Source: Acidisphaera sp.
GTDB lineage: Bacteria; Pseudomonadota; Alphaproteobacteria; Acetobacterales; Acetobacteraceae
Assembly: GCA_019240395.1 (NCBI GenBank)
Contig: JAFAYM010000267.1
Location: forward strand, 24,094 to 88,093
Reading direction: 5' to 3'
Length of the DNA stretch: 64,000 bases
In this document: piece by piece, positions 28,201 through 35,931 of the stretch
How the letters are laid out: every line of letters starts with the position of its first letter
Numbering within the stretch: the stretch's first letter is position 1
Made by a program: the position numbers and the translations under genes
Notes under the pieces: model-generated
Database searches by the model: none
What the model saw: the letters and a program-made list of their open reading frames with translations, nothing else
What the model was told of the DNA's origin: nothing

Positions 28201-28709
28201 TCGGGCTCGCCGGCGGGGAAGAGATCGATGATGCCGCCGCGGATGGCGTATTCGCCGTGCTCCATGACGGTGCCGGCGCGACCGTAGCCGTTGGCGTCGA
28301 GGAAGCGGGCCAGCGCCTCGGGCCGTACGCTGCCGCCGGTCACCAGTTCCATGCCGGCGCCGCGGAAGACGTGGCGGGGCGGCACACGCTGGACCAGCGC
28401 GTTGACGGTGGTCAGCACGATGCGCGGCCGCTGTTCCGGCTCCAGCAGGCGGGTAAGCGTGGTGATGCGCTCGGCCACCAGCTCGGGGTTCGGCGAGACG
28501 CGGTCGTAGGGCAGGCAGTCCCAGGCGGGGAAGCGCAACACGTCGATGGTCGGCGCGAAGAAGGCCAGAGCCTCGGCCAGCCGCGCCATGCGCGCATCGT
28601 CCCGGGCGACGTGGAGCAGCGGCGTGCCCGCCTCCAACTCGGCGCGACGACGGGAGAGCAGAATGGCGTCCCAGCCTTCGGGGGCGCCGTAAACGGTGCC
28701 GATGGTCAT
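25266..28709 (-). CDS. mfd: Transcription-repair coupling factor
   Basis: Mfd releases RNA polymerase stalled at DNA lesions and recruits UvrA. The 1147 residues follow the family plan: a UvrB-like N-terminal module, an RNA polymerase-interaction domain (GDLVVHQEYGIGRYDGLETL, about residue 473), the RecG-like translocase with Walker A CGDVGFGKTEVALRAA (about 625) and DEEQHFGV (about 725), then helicase motifs LLSTNIVESGLDMP and RGRVGRGKQRGYAYL, and the C-terminal D7 domain (RVGRGK...LPEEVENLLQ region). The start is ATG 28709, overlapping the sdhE stop (ATGA). Confidence 0.98.
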   Translation of the reverse strand: MTIGTVYGAPEGWDAILLSRRRAELEAGTPLLHVARDDARMARLAEALAFFAPTIDVLRFPAWDCLPYDRVSPNPELVAERITTLTRLLEPEQRPRIVLTTVNALVQRVPPRHVFRGAGMELVTGGSVRPEALARFLDANGYGRAGTVMEHGEYAIRGGIIDLFPAGEPDPVRLDLFGDTIESMRRFDPTSQRSSGRIERLVLRPVSEVSLDRDSVARFRTQWRELFGPEAAADPLYQSISEGRRHPGMEHWVPLFHAAMETLFDYLPGAAVSLDHQSDEVLTGRLEMVADHYAARQAPPRDGEVPYRPLPPDRLYLDRAGWDAMLAQGRAFAFSPFVRPDDGSGAGIDGGGRPGPVFAQSVSGAKGFDEFRGQAGRWSQGKRLLVAAWTRGSRERLAHLLREHGLRAEQVEDWAAAQRLEKGVAGVVVLGLERGFVADSLAVVSEQDLLGERISRPPRRRKRADQFIADATEIAEGDLVVHQEYGIGRYDGLETLVASGAPHDCLRLNYDGGEKLFLPVENIELLSRFGSETSGVALDRLGGASWQTRKARAKQRIRDMAGELIRIAAARRLREAPSMAPPEGSWDEFCARFPFAETEDQSRAIADVLEDLASGRPMDRLVCGDVGFGKTEVALRAAFVAAMSGTQVAVVVPTTLLARQHFRTFSARFAGLPVTVAQLSRMVTAKEAAEVRRGLADGRVNIVIGTHALLAKGTIFAELGLLVVDEEQHFGVAHKEKLKQLKADVHVLTLTATPIPRTLQLALTGVREMSLIATPPVDRLAVRTFIMPFDAVVIREALQRERFRGGQVFCVVPRIEDLDRMSERLAAIVPEARTAQAHGRLAPTELERVMTEFGDGKYDILLSTNIVESGLDMPAVNTLLIHRADMFGLGQLYQLRGRVGRGKQRGYAYLTWPPNYRLSPAAEKRLTVMQTLDNLGAGFTLASHDLDIRGAGNLLGDEQSGHIREVGIELYQQMLEDAVADMRAERGRRHSADRDWTPNITLGLPVLIPEDYVRDLPVRLGLYRRIGGLASDAETEAMAAELVDRFGKLPEEVENLLQVVALKRACREAGVEKLEAGPKGMVLQFRGNAFRNPAGLIAWLGTKAGQIRLRPDHKLAITREMDLATRLRTARDVLGNLNRMVQQAAAA

Positions 28710-28996
28710 GCCAAAGCTGCGTCCTTGATCGCGCGGAGCATCGGGCTGTCGTGTTCGGGCGGGATCGGCCGGCGTCCGCAGAGCCAATCCGCGAGATCCG
28801 GATCGGCCAGCTCCAGCACGGCGTCCAGCCCGTCGAGTTCGGCGTCGCTGAAGGCGGCGATGCGCGAGCGGACGAAGCCACCGACCAGCAGATCGTTCTC
28901 GTGCGTGCCGCGATGCGTCGCGCGGAACAGCAGCCGGCGACGCCTGACGTCGAGCGGGGCTTCGGGGTTTTGTCCTGGCATCGGGTTGAGTGTCAT
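28706..28996 (-). CDS. sdhE: Succinate dehydrogenase assembly factor SdhE
   Basis: SdhE promotes covalent FAD attachment to SdhA. The 96-residue protein from ATG 28996 has the family core RRRRLLFRATHRGTHENDLLVGGFV, written here in two pieces: RRLLFRATHRGTHEND and LLVGGF, with the RGxxE-type motif. DLADWLCGRRPIPPEHDSPM follows. Its stop overlaps the mfd start by four bases. The sdhE-mfd pair divergent from recG is a conserved alphaproteobacterial layout. Confidence 0.94.
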   Translation of the reverse strand: MTLNPMPGQNPEAPLDVRRRRLLFRATHRGTHENDLLVGGFVRSRIAAFSDAELDGLDAVLELADPDLADWLCGRRPIPPEHDSPMLRAIKDAALA

Positions 28997-29054
28997 ATAG
29001 CCGCAGGTTTTTCCCCTGTCAGCCCGCCCCCCTCTCAGCCAATTTGGGCGCAAC

Positions 29055-31112
29055 GTGGATCACGACACGCTCGTCCCGCTCTTCGCGCCGCTGACGACGC
29101 TCGCCGGCGTGGGCGCGCAGGTCGCGGCGCTGCTGACGCGCGCCATCGGCGGCGAGCGCGTGCTCGATCTGCTGTTCCATCTGCCGGACTCCTACATCGA
29201 CCGCCGCGACCGCCCGCGCATCCGCGACGCCCGGCCGGGCGGGATCGCCACGCTGGAAGTCGAAATCATCCGCCACGAAGCGCCGGCGACACCGCGGCAG
29301 CCCTGGAGGGTGATCGTCGGCGACGGCAGCGGCTTCGCCGAGCTGGCTTTCTTCAACTGCGCGCGGCAGCCGGCTCGGCTTCCCATGGGTGCGCGCGTGC
29401 TGGTCTCCGGACGGCTGGAGGGATTCGGCAACCGGCTCAGCATGGCGCATCCCGATCAGATCGTGCCGGTCGAGCGGGCGGAAACGCTGCCGCCCATCGA
29501 GCCGGTCTGGCCGCTCACCGCCGGGCTGTTTCCATGGCAGGTCCGCCGCGCCATGGCGCAGGCGCTGAAGCGGCTGCCGGCGCTGCCGGAGTGGCACGAC
29601 CCGGCGCTGCTGCGGCGGGAGAAATGGCCCGGTTTCGCTGCGGCGCTGGCCGCCGTGCAGGCGCCGGAGGCGATCCCGGACCCGCCGGCGCGGGCCCGGC
29701 TCGCCTATGACGAGCTGCTGGCCGGGCAGGTCATGCTGGCCCTGGTGCGCCGCCGCACCCGCACCCGGCTAGGCCGGGCGCTGGTCGGGTCGGGGAGCCT
29801 GCGCTCCCGGGCACTGGCGGCGTTCGGCCACGCCCTGACCGCATCGCAGACCGCGGCGCTGGCCGAGATCGACGCCGACCTCGCCGCACCCCGCCGCATG
29901 TTGCGGCTGTTGCAGGGGGATGTCGGCGCCGGCAAGACGCTGCTCGCCGTGCTGGCCATGCTGCGCGCCGTGGAGGCGGGTGCCCAGGCCGCGCTGATGG
30001 CGCCGACCGAGCTTCTGGCCAAGCAGCATCACGCGACCCTCGCCCGGCTCTCGCCGGTGCCGGCAGCACTGCTGACCGGATCGGTCAAGGGGCGGGTTCG
30101 TGCGCGCACGCTGCGCGGCCTGGCGGCGGGTGACATTCCGCTGGTCGTCGGCACGCACGCCCTGTTCCAGGAGGCCGTCGCCTACCATGATCTCGGGCTC
30201 GCGGTGATCGACGAGCAGCACCGCTTCGGCGTCGCCGAGCGCCTGATGCTGGGCGAGAAGGGCGAGCGGACCGACCTGCTGGTGATGACGGCGACGCCGA
30301 TCCCGCGCACCCTGCTGCTGACGCAATGGGGCGAGATGGAGGTCAGCCGCCTCACCGGGCGGCCGGCCGGCCGGCAGCCGATCCGCACCACCCTGCATTC
30401 GATGGCGACGCTGCCAGAGCTGATCGACGCGGTCGCCCGGGCGATCGACGGCGATGCCCGGGTCTTTTGGGTCTGCCCGCTGGTCGCCGAGAGCGAGACC
30501 ACCGACCTGGCGGCGGCGGAGGCGCGCTGGACGGCGCTGCGCGAGCGCTTCGGCCCGGCGGTCGGCCTGGCGCATGGCCGGCAGGAGGCGGCGCTGCGCG
30601 ACGCCGCGCTGGCCGATTTCGCCGCCGGGCGCAGCCGCATCCTGGTCGCCACCACCGTCGTCGAGGTCGGGATCGACATCCCGGAGGCCAGCGTCATGGT
30701 GATCGAGCACGCCGAACGCTTCGGCCTGGCCCAGCTGCACCAGTTGCGCGGCCGGGTGGGGCGGGGAGCCGCCGCCAGCTACTGCCTGCTGCTGCACGCC
30801 GACGGCCTGACCGAAGCGGCGCGCCGCCGCCTGACCCTGCTGCGCGACACCGAGGACGGCTTCGCCATCGCCGACGAGGATTTCCGGCTGCGCGGCCCGG
30901 GCGAGCTGATGGGCACCCGCCAGTCCGGCGGCCCCGGCTTCCGCCTCGCCGATCCGGTCGAGCACGAGAAGCTGCTGCACGTGGCGTCGCGGGATGCGGC
31001 GGTGCTGCTGGACCGCGATCCCGGGCTGACCGGCGATCGCGGGCGGGCCGTGCGGATGCTGCTCCGGCTGTTCGACCGGGCGCGCGCGGCGCGAACCCTG
31101 CTCGCGGGCTGA
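29055..31112 (+). CDS. recG: ATP-dependent DNA helicase RecG
   Basis: RecG remodels stalled forks and branched DNA. The 685 residues start at GTG 29055. An N-terminal wedge/OB region contains GIATLEVEIIRHE and VIVGDGSGFAELAFFNC. The helicase has Walker A LLQGDVGAGKTLLAVLAML (about residue 288), DEQHRFGVAERL (about 384), MTATPIPRTLLLTQWG and the C-terminal RGRVGRGAAASYCLLL and LRGPGELMGTRQSGGPGF. It is divergent from sdhE-mfd, with 58 bases between the starts. Confidence 0.98.
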   Translation: MDHDTLVPLFAPLTTLAGVGAQVAALLTRAIGGERVLDLLFHLPDSYIDRRDRPRIRDARPGGIATLEVEIIRHEAPATPRQPWRVIVGDGSGFAELAFFNCARQPARLPMGARVLVSGRLEGFGNRLSMAHPDQIVPVERAETLPPIEPVWPLTAGLFPWQVRRAMAQALKRLPALPEWHDPALLRREKWPGFAAALAAVQAPEAIPDPPARARLAYDELLAGQVMLALVRRRTRTRLGRALVGSGSLRSRALAAFGHALTASQTAALAEIDADLAAPRRMLRLLQGDVGAGKTLLAVLAMLRAVEAGAQAALMAPTELLAKQHHATLARLSPVPAALLTGSVKGRVRARTLRGLAAGDIPLVVGTHALFQEAVAYHDLGLAVIDEQHRFGVAERLMLGEKGERTDLLVMTATPIPRTLLLTQWGEMEVSRLTGRPAGRQPIRTTLHSMATLPELIDAVARAIDGDARVFWVCPLVAESETTDLAAAEARWTALRERFGPAVGLAHGRQEAALRDAALADFAAGRSRILVATTVVEVGIDIPEASVMVIEHAERFGLAQLHQLRGRVGRGAAASYCLLLHADGLTEAARRRLTLLRDTEDGFAIADEDFRLRGPGELMGTRQSGGPGFRLADPVEHEKLLHVASRDAAVLLDRDPGLTGDRGRAVRMLLRLFDRARAARTLLAG

Positions 31113-31157
31113 GCACGGGCAACCAAACCGTAGGCATCATGCCGCGTTGGGGGCGCA

Positions 31158-31178
31158 ACCGACCGCAGACAGGTCGGT
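31158..31178 (+). promoter_or_regulatory. Hairpin in leader of the Gly/Thr-repeat gene
   Basis: ACCGACC (31158-31164) and GGTCGGT (31172-31178) form a perfect 7-bp stem just upstream of the Shine-Dalgarno sequence AAGGAGA. It may affect translation start or mRNA stability of the following gene. It is short, so this is tentative. Confidence 0.3.
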
Positions 31179-31192
31179 GTCAAGGAGACCCT

Positions 31193-31702
31193 ATGAAAGC
31201 CATCGCACTCGGCCTCACGGCCGCCAGCCTCGCCGTCGGCGTGGCCGCGGCGCAAGTCAACAATCCGCCGGGCGCCCATCCGGGCGGCACCACGGCGGCG
31301 CCGCTGGCACCCACCATGGGCGGCACCTTGGGAACCACCACGGGCACTGGCACGGGCACTGGCACGGGCACGGGCACCGGCGCGACCATGGGCACGACCA
31401 CCGGCACCACCATGGGGACGGGCATGGGGACGGGCATGGGGACCACCAACAACGGCCGGGCCGCGGCATCCGGTAACAACAACCAGGCGGTGGCCACCAC
31501 CAATGCCAATGCGGCCACGCCGGCGCGCGGCGCCAACAGCTTCACCATGGGCGAGGCACGCCGCCGCATCGAGAGCAAGGGGTTCACCAACGTCGCCGGG
31601 CTGAGCAAGGACCACGACGGGGTGTGGCGGGGCCACGCCCAGCAGAACGGCGGTCCGGTGAACGTGTGGCTCGACTACAAGGGCAACGTCGGCCAGCAGT
31701 AA
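31193..31702 (+). CDS. Secreted protein with Gly/Thr/Met tandem repeats
   Basis: A 169-residue exported protein of unknown function. It has a signal peptide (MKAIALGLTAASLAVGVAAA), then a low-complexity region at about residues 46-85 made of alternating Gly-Thr and Gly-Met units (GTGTGTGTG, GTGMGTGMG), an Asn/Ala spacer, and a small C-terminal domain (MGEARRRIESKGFTNVAGL, then DHDGVWRGHAQQNGGPVNVW) that resembles small PepSY-like or BLUF-unrelated envelope folds. The start ATG 31193 has a good AAGGAGA site. The yflT-like stress gene follows after 23 bases, suggesting joint expression. Confidence 0.8.
   Translation: MKAIALGLTAASLAVGVAAAQVNNPPGAHPGGTTAAPLAPTMGGTLGTTTGTGTGTGTGTGTGATMGTTTGTTMGTGMGTGMGTTNNGRAAASGNNNQAVATTNANAATPARGANSFTMGEARRRIESKGFTNVAGLSKDHDGVWRGHAQQNGGPVNVWLDYKGNVGQQ
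31336..31445. repeat. Tandem 6/12-bp coding repeats
   Basis: Short direct repeats encode the Gly-Thr and Gly-Met tract of the secreted protein: units like GGCACTGGCACG near 31345-31380 and GGCATGGGGACG near 31420-31445. All units are multiples of 3, so copy-number change would keep the frame and only alter tract length. Confidence 0.8.
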
Positions 31703-31725
31703 GCGAAGCAACAGGAGCAGCAATC

Positions 31726-32331
31726 ATGGCCACGCGCACCTTTACCCGGCTCTACGACAGCCACGACGATGCCGTTCAGGTCGTCAACGATCTGGAGGCC
31801 GCCGGCATCCCGGCCTCCGACATCAGCCTGGTCGCCAGCAACCGGGACAACCGCTATCCCGGGACCGACGTGGACTCCACGCCCGGCGGCACCGGCGCCG
31901 GCGCCGGCGCCACGGTCGGAACCGTGCTGGGCGGTGGTGCCGGCCTGCTCGCCGGCATCGGTTCGCTGGCTATCCCCGGGGTCGGCCCGATCGTCGCGGC
32001 GGGCTGGCTGATCGCCACGATCACCGGCGCCGGGGTCGGCGCCGCTGTCGGCGGTGCCGCGGGGGGCCTGATCGGCGGACTGACCTCGGCCGGGGTCAGC
32101 GAGGACGAGGCGCATGTCTATGCCGAGGGGGTGCGCCGCGGCGGCTCCCTGATCACGGTGCGTGCCGACGACCCGCAGGCGGCGCGTGTCGAGAGCATCC
32201 TCGGCCAGCGGAGCTATGTCGATACGGCGGCACGCCGCCAGGAGTACGAGGAGGGCGGCTGGAGCCGCTTCGACGAGACGGCGGAGCCTTACGCTCCGAC
32301 ACTGTCGGTCGATCCGCTCGACCGGCCGTAG
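31726..32331 (+). CDS. YflT/GSP17M-type general stress protein
   Basis: The 201-residue protein begins with the heat-induced stress protein YflT-like domain (TRTFTRLYDSHDDAVQVVND, LEAAGIPASDISLVASN). A Gly/Ala-rich glycine-zipper stretch follows (about residues 60-125: AGAGATVGTVLGGGAGLLAG, VGPIVAAGWLIATITGAG, GAAVGGAAGGLIGGL). A closing alpha/beta segment (AHVYAEGVRRGGSLITVRA) and an acidic tail end it. The zipper suggests membrane association. Members are typically stress-induced, with no known biochemical activity. It has a clear AGGAG ribosome site and follows the repeat-protein gene. Confidence 0.82.
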   Translation: MATRTFTRLYDSHDDAVQVVNDLEAAGIPASDISLVASNRDNRYPGTDVDSTPGGTGAGAGATVGTVLGGGAGLLAGIGSLAIPGVGPIVAAGWLIATITGAGVGAAVGGAAGGLIGGLTSAGVSEDEAHVYAEGVRRGGSLITVRADDPQAARVESILGQRSYVDTAARRQEYEEGGWSRFDETAEPYAPTLSVDPLDRP

Positions 32332-32361
32332 CCCGGCTCCTTCAGCCCGCACGATGAGGCG

Positions 32362-32385
32362 GCGGCGGCGCGAAAGCGCCGCCGC
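32362..32385 (+). terminator. Strong GC hairpin with GAAA loop
   Basis: GCGGCGGCGC (32362-32371) and GCGCCGCCGC (32376-32385) form a perfect 10-bp stem capped by a GAAA tetraloop. It lies 30 bases after the stress-protein stop and 120 bases before the ABC operon, and probably separates the two units. There is no T run, so termination may need Rho. Confidence 0.5.
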
Positions 32386-32505
32386 AACTGCGTTTCGCCG
32401 GGGTTAAGAGAGCGCAACCCGCGCTTCGGCCTCTTGCCTTGGCCGGCATTTCCGCTATTCCGGCGCGCCCCCGCTGCCGTCGTGCGGGCCGGAGAGAGGA
32501 TCGGC

Positions 32506-33237
32506 GTGAGTGCCCTGATCGAGATCGCGGGTCTGAGCAAGCGCTTCGGCAGCTTCACAGCGGTCGACGACGTCTCATTCTCCGTCGCCAAAGGCGAGGT
32601 GCTCGGCTTCCTCGGTCCGAACGGCGCCGGCAAGTCCACCACCATGAAGATGCTCGCCGGCTTCGTGACCCCCACCGCCGGCACCGCGCGCATCGGCGGC
32701 AACGACGTGCTGGAGGCGCCGGTCGCGGCCAAGCGCCTCCTCGGCTACCTGCCGGAAGGCGCGCCGACCTATCCCGACATGACGGTGATCGATTTCCTGC
32801 GGTTCGTCGCGCGCATCCGCGGCTTGCGCGGCGGCGAGGCGGCGGACCGGATCGCCCACGCGATCGACCTGACCACGCTCGCCACGGTCCGGCTGCAGCC
32901 GATCGAGACGCTCTCCAAGGGCTTCAAGCGGCGTGTCGGCTTGGCGCAGGCGCTGATGCACGATCCGCCGGTGCTGGTGCTGGACGAGCCGACCGACGGG
33001 CTCGACCCCAACCAGAAGCACGAGGTGCGCGGCCTGATCGCGCAGATGGCGCCGGAAAAGGCGATCGTCATCAGCACCCATATCCTCGAGGAGGTCGATG
33101 CGGTCTGCTCCCGCGCCATCATCATCGCCGCCGGGCGGGTGGTGATCGATGCGACCCCGGCGGAGCTCGAGATGCGCCACCCCAGCGGTCGGCTGGAAGA
33201 AGTGTTCCGCGCGATGACCCTGCCGGCGGCCGCCTGA
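32506..33237 (+). CDS. ABC transporter ATP-binding protein (GldA-like)
   Basis: A 243-residue ATPase: Walker A GPNGAGKST, signature LSKGFKRRVGLAQAL (LSKG rather than LSGG, as often in this branch), Walker B VLVLDEPTDGLD and the switch His in STHILEEVD. The start is GTG 32506 after GGAGAGAGG; the frame is open further upstream but without family-like sequence. It is the first gene of a compact run with an ABC-2 permease and a GldG-like auxiliary protein, an arrangement called GldAFG in Bacteroidetes gliding. In proteobacteria its function is undefined. Confidence 0.9.
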   Translation: MSALIEIAGLSKRFGSFTAVDDVSFSVAKGEVLGFLGPNGAGKSTTMKMLAGFVTPTAGTARIGGNDVLEAPVAAKRLLGYLPEGAPTYPDMTVIDFLRFVARIRGLRGGEAADRIAHAIDLTTLATVRLQPIETLSKGFKRRVGLAQALMHDPPVLVLDEPTDGLDPNQKHEVRGLIAQMAPEKAIVISTHILEEVDAVCSRAIIIAAGRVVIDATPAELEMRHPSGRLEEVFRAMTLPAAA

Positions 33238-33238
33238 G

Positions 33239-33970
33239 ATGCGCAACACGCTGGCCATCGCCCGGCGCGAGCTCGGCGGCTATTTCGCGACGCCGGTCGC
33301 CTGGGTGTTCCTCGTCATCTTCCTCGCCCTGCAGGGCGTGCTGACGTTCAACCTCGGGCGCTTCTTCGACCGCGGCCAAGCCGACCTGATGCCGTTCTTC
33401 CAGTTCATTCCCTGGGTGTTCCTGCTGCTGGTGCCGGCGATCACCATGCGACTCTGGGCCGACGAGCGCCGCCTCGGCACCATCGAGATGCTGCTGACCC
33501 TGCCGATCACCCGCACGCAGGCGGTACTCGGGAAGTTCCTGGCGGCCTGGGCGTTCTGCGCCATCGCCCTGCTGCTGACCTTTCCCTTCGTCATCACGGT
33601 GAACGCGCTGGGCCGGCCGGACAATGGCGTGATCGCATCGGGGTATCTCGGCTGCCTTCTGGTGGCCGGCGCCTTTCTTTCCGTCGGTGCGGCGCTCTCG
33701 GCGGCGACCAAGAACCAGGTGATCGCCTTCGTGCTGGCGGTCGCGGTGTGCTTCCTGTTCGCGGCGAGCGCCTATCCCATGGTCACCGACTTCCTCAGCC
33801 AGAACCTGCCCGCTCTGGGCGCGGTGGCCCGCCGGCTCTCCGTGGTCAGCCGTTTCGAGAGTTTCACCCGCGGCATCATCGAAGCCCGCGACCTCGTCTA
33901 TTTCGCTTCGTTCATCGGCTTCTGGCTGTTCGTCAACACGCTCGTGGTGGCGCATCGGAGTGCCGCCTGA
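33239..33970 (+). CDS. ABC-2 type permease (GldF-like)
   Basis: The 243-residue membrane protein has six hydrophobic segments, starting with YFATPVAWVFLVIFLALQG and including WVFLLLVPAITMRLWADE (the typical ABC-2 E-R-R region ADERRLGTIEMLLTLPI follows). It is the membrane half of the GldA-like ATPase encoded 1 base upstream. The next gene starts right at its stop. The transported substrate is unknown. Confidence 0.9.
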   Translation: MRNTLAIARRELGGYFATPVAWVFLVIFLALQGVLTFNLGRFFDRGQADLMPFFQFIPWVFLLLVPAITMRLWADERRLGTIEMLLTLPITRTQAVLGKFLAAWAFCAIALLLTFPFVITVNALGRPDNGVIASGYLGCLLVAGAFLSVGAALSAATKNQVIAFVLAVAVCFLFAASAYPMVTDFLSQNLPALGAVARRLSVVSRFESFTRGIIEARDLVYFASFIGFWLFVNTLVVAHRSAA

Positions 33971-33971
33971 G

Positions 33972-35870
33972 ATGCGGCGCGCGTGGTCATCGATCCTCGG
34001 CGTCATCGCGCTGGCCGCCATCCTGGTCGGCGTCAACATGCTCGCGGACAGCCGGCTTGCCGGCGTGCAGCTCGACCTGACGCAGGGCCGGCTGTTCACG
34101 CTCTCCAAGGGCACGCGGGCGGTGCTGCGCGGCTTGAAGGAGCCGGTGACCCTGCGGCTCTACTATTCGCGCGCGCTCGGCGCACGGGTGCCGATCTACG
34201 GCAGCTACGCCGACCGGGTGCGCGAGATGCTGGAACGCTACGCGCAGATCGCGCGCGGCAAGATCGTGCTGCGCTTCTACAACCCGGAGCCGTTCAGCGA
34301 CACCGAGGACCGGGCGATGGCCTACGGGCTGCAGGGTGTGCCCGTCGACCAATCCGGCACGCCGGTCTATTTCGGCCTGGCCGGCACCAACCTGCTGGAT
34401 GACGAGCGCACCATCGGCTTCTTCCAGCCGGAGCGCGAGCAGTTCCTGGAATACGATCTGACGCGGCTGGTCTACGAGCTCTCGAATCCCAAGCGGCCGG
34501 TGGTCGGCGTGATGTCGTCGCTGCCGCTCGATGGCGATCCGCGGATGATGATGATGCGCCAGGGCGCCGGCAGCCCGTGGGCGGTGATGCAGCTGCTGCG
34601 CCAGACCGACACGGTGCGCACCGTCAAGCCGGATGTCTGGACCATCGATCCGGACATCCAGGTGCTGCTGGTGGCTCAGGCGCAGCATCTGTCGGACGCG
34701 GCGCTCTACGCGATCGACCAGTTCGTCATGCGCGGCGGCCGGCTGATGGCGATGGTCGATCCGGACAGCGAGGCGGAGACCGGGAACGCCGGACCGGAGG
34801 GCGAGCCGATCACCGACACGGCCTCGGATCTCAAGAAGCTGTTCGACGCCTGGGGCATCGACTACGACCCGAACGAGGTGGTCGGCGACCTGACCGGCGC
34901 CTGGCGGGTGCGCGCCAATCCCGGCGACCCCGTGCAGGCCGTCGACTTCATCGCCTGGTTCAACATCCGCGACGGCATTTCGCACGACGATCCGGCGACG
35001 GCCGACCTCAGCCAGGTGACGGTCGCGTCGGCGGGGTTCCTGACGAAGCGTCCGAATGCCGATATCAGCTTCACCCCGCTGCTCAGCAGCTCGCCGCAGA
35101 GCGGGCTGATCCCGGCTGACAAGGTTCGCGGCACCCCCGATCCTGCCCGCATCCTGGCCGACTTCAAGCCCCAGGGCGGGCCGCGGGTGATCGCGGCGCG
35201 GGTGCGCGGGGTGCTGAAATCGGCGTTCACCGGGCCGCCCGAGCCGGCAGCGGGGCAGCAGCGTCCGGCCGATCTGCCGCCGTTTCGTGCGCAGACCGAC
35301 GGGCCGGCGAATCTGGTCGTGGCGGCGGACAGCGACATCCTGGCCGACCGCTATTGGGTGCGGGTCGGCGATTTCTTCGGCCAGCAGGAGGCGACGCCGT
35401 TCAGCGACAACGGTCCGTTCGTCGTCAACCTGATCGGCACGCTCGCCGGCGGGGATGCGCTGCTGGGCCTGCGGGGGCGAGGCAGCAGCATCCGGCCGTT
35501 CACCCGCGTGGAGCACATCCAGCGACGCGCCGAGGCGCAGTTCCGCCGCACCGAGGAGACGCTGCAGAGCCATTTGCGGGACACCGAGAAGCAGCTTCAG
35601 GAGTTGCGTCAGGGTTCCGATCAGGGCGGCACGTCAGCGCAGGCGATGCTGACGCCCGAGCAGCAGGCGGCGATCGATGCGGCGCGGCGCGAGATCGTCG
35701 ACACGCGCCAGAAGCTGCGCACGGTGCAGCTCGATCTGAACCGCGACATCGACCGGCTGGAGATGCAGACGCGGCTACTGGACATCGCCGCAGTGCCGGC
35801 CCTGCTGACCGTGGTGGCGATCGGGCTGGGCCTGTTTCGTGCCCGCCGCCGCGCCAGGGCGCGCGCATGA
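33972..35870 (+). CDS. GldG-like ABC auxiliary membrane protein
   Basis: The 632-residue protein has an N-terminal membrane helix (SILGVIALAAILVGVNMLA), a large extracytoplasmic part beginning QLDLTQGRLFTLSKGTRAVL, with EPVTLRLYYSRALG and DLTRLVYELSNPKRPVVGVM, a coiled-coil stretch near residues 510-600 (HLRDTEKQLQELRQG) and a second C-terminal helix (AAVPALLTVVAIGLGLFRAR). This matches the GldG / ABC-auxiliary family. It presumably works with the upstream ATPase and permease. ATG 33972 is used; GTG 33960 would overlap the permease gene. Confidence 0.88.
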   Translation: MRRAWSSILGVIALAAILVGVNMLADSRLAGVQLDLTQGRLFTLSKGTRAVLRGLKEPVTLRLYYSRALGARVPIYGSYADRVREMLERYAQIARGKIVLRFYNPEPFSDTEDRAMAYGLQGVPVDQSGTPVYFGLAGTNLLDDERTIGFFQPEREQFLEYDLTRLVYELSNPKRPVVGVMSSLPLDGDPRMMMMRQGAGSPWAVMQLLRQTDTVRTVKPDVWTIDPDIQVLLVAQAQHLSDAALYAIDQFVMRGGRLMAMVDPDSEAETGNAGPEGEPITDTASDLKKLFDAWGIDYDPNEVVGDLTGAWRVRANPGDPVQAVDFIAWFNIRDGISHDDPATADLSQVTVASAGFLTKRPNADISFTPLLSSSPQSGLIPADKVRGTPDPARILADFKPQGGPRVIAARVRGVLKSAFTGPPEPAAGQQRPADLPPFRAQTDGPANLVVAADSDILADRYWVRVGDFFGQQEATPFSDNGPFVVNLIGTLAGGDALLGLRGRGSSIRPFTRVEHIQRRAEAQFRRTEETLQSHLRDTEKQLQELRQGSDQGGTSAQAMLTPEQQAAIDAARREIVDTRQKLRTVQLDLNRDIDRLEMQTRLLDIAAVPALLTVVAIGLGLFRARRRARARA

Positions 35871-35931
35871 GCGTCGTCGCCTCGCCAGGAGCGTGCAGCG
35901 GACGCGGCGGGGCCCGCGGCAGCGCCCGTCC

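Noticed and set aside
31112..31160. Possible EcfG-type promoter before the Gly/Thr-repeat and YflT-like genes (CAAAC-N16-CGTT)
   Set aside because: The -35 half lacks both leading G bases of GGAAC; with two mismatches in five such a match is expected by chance.
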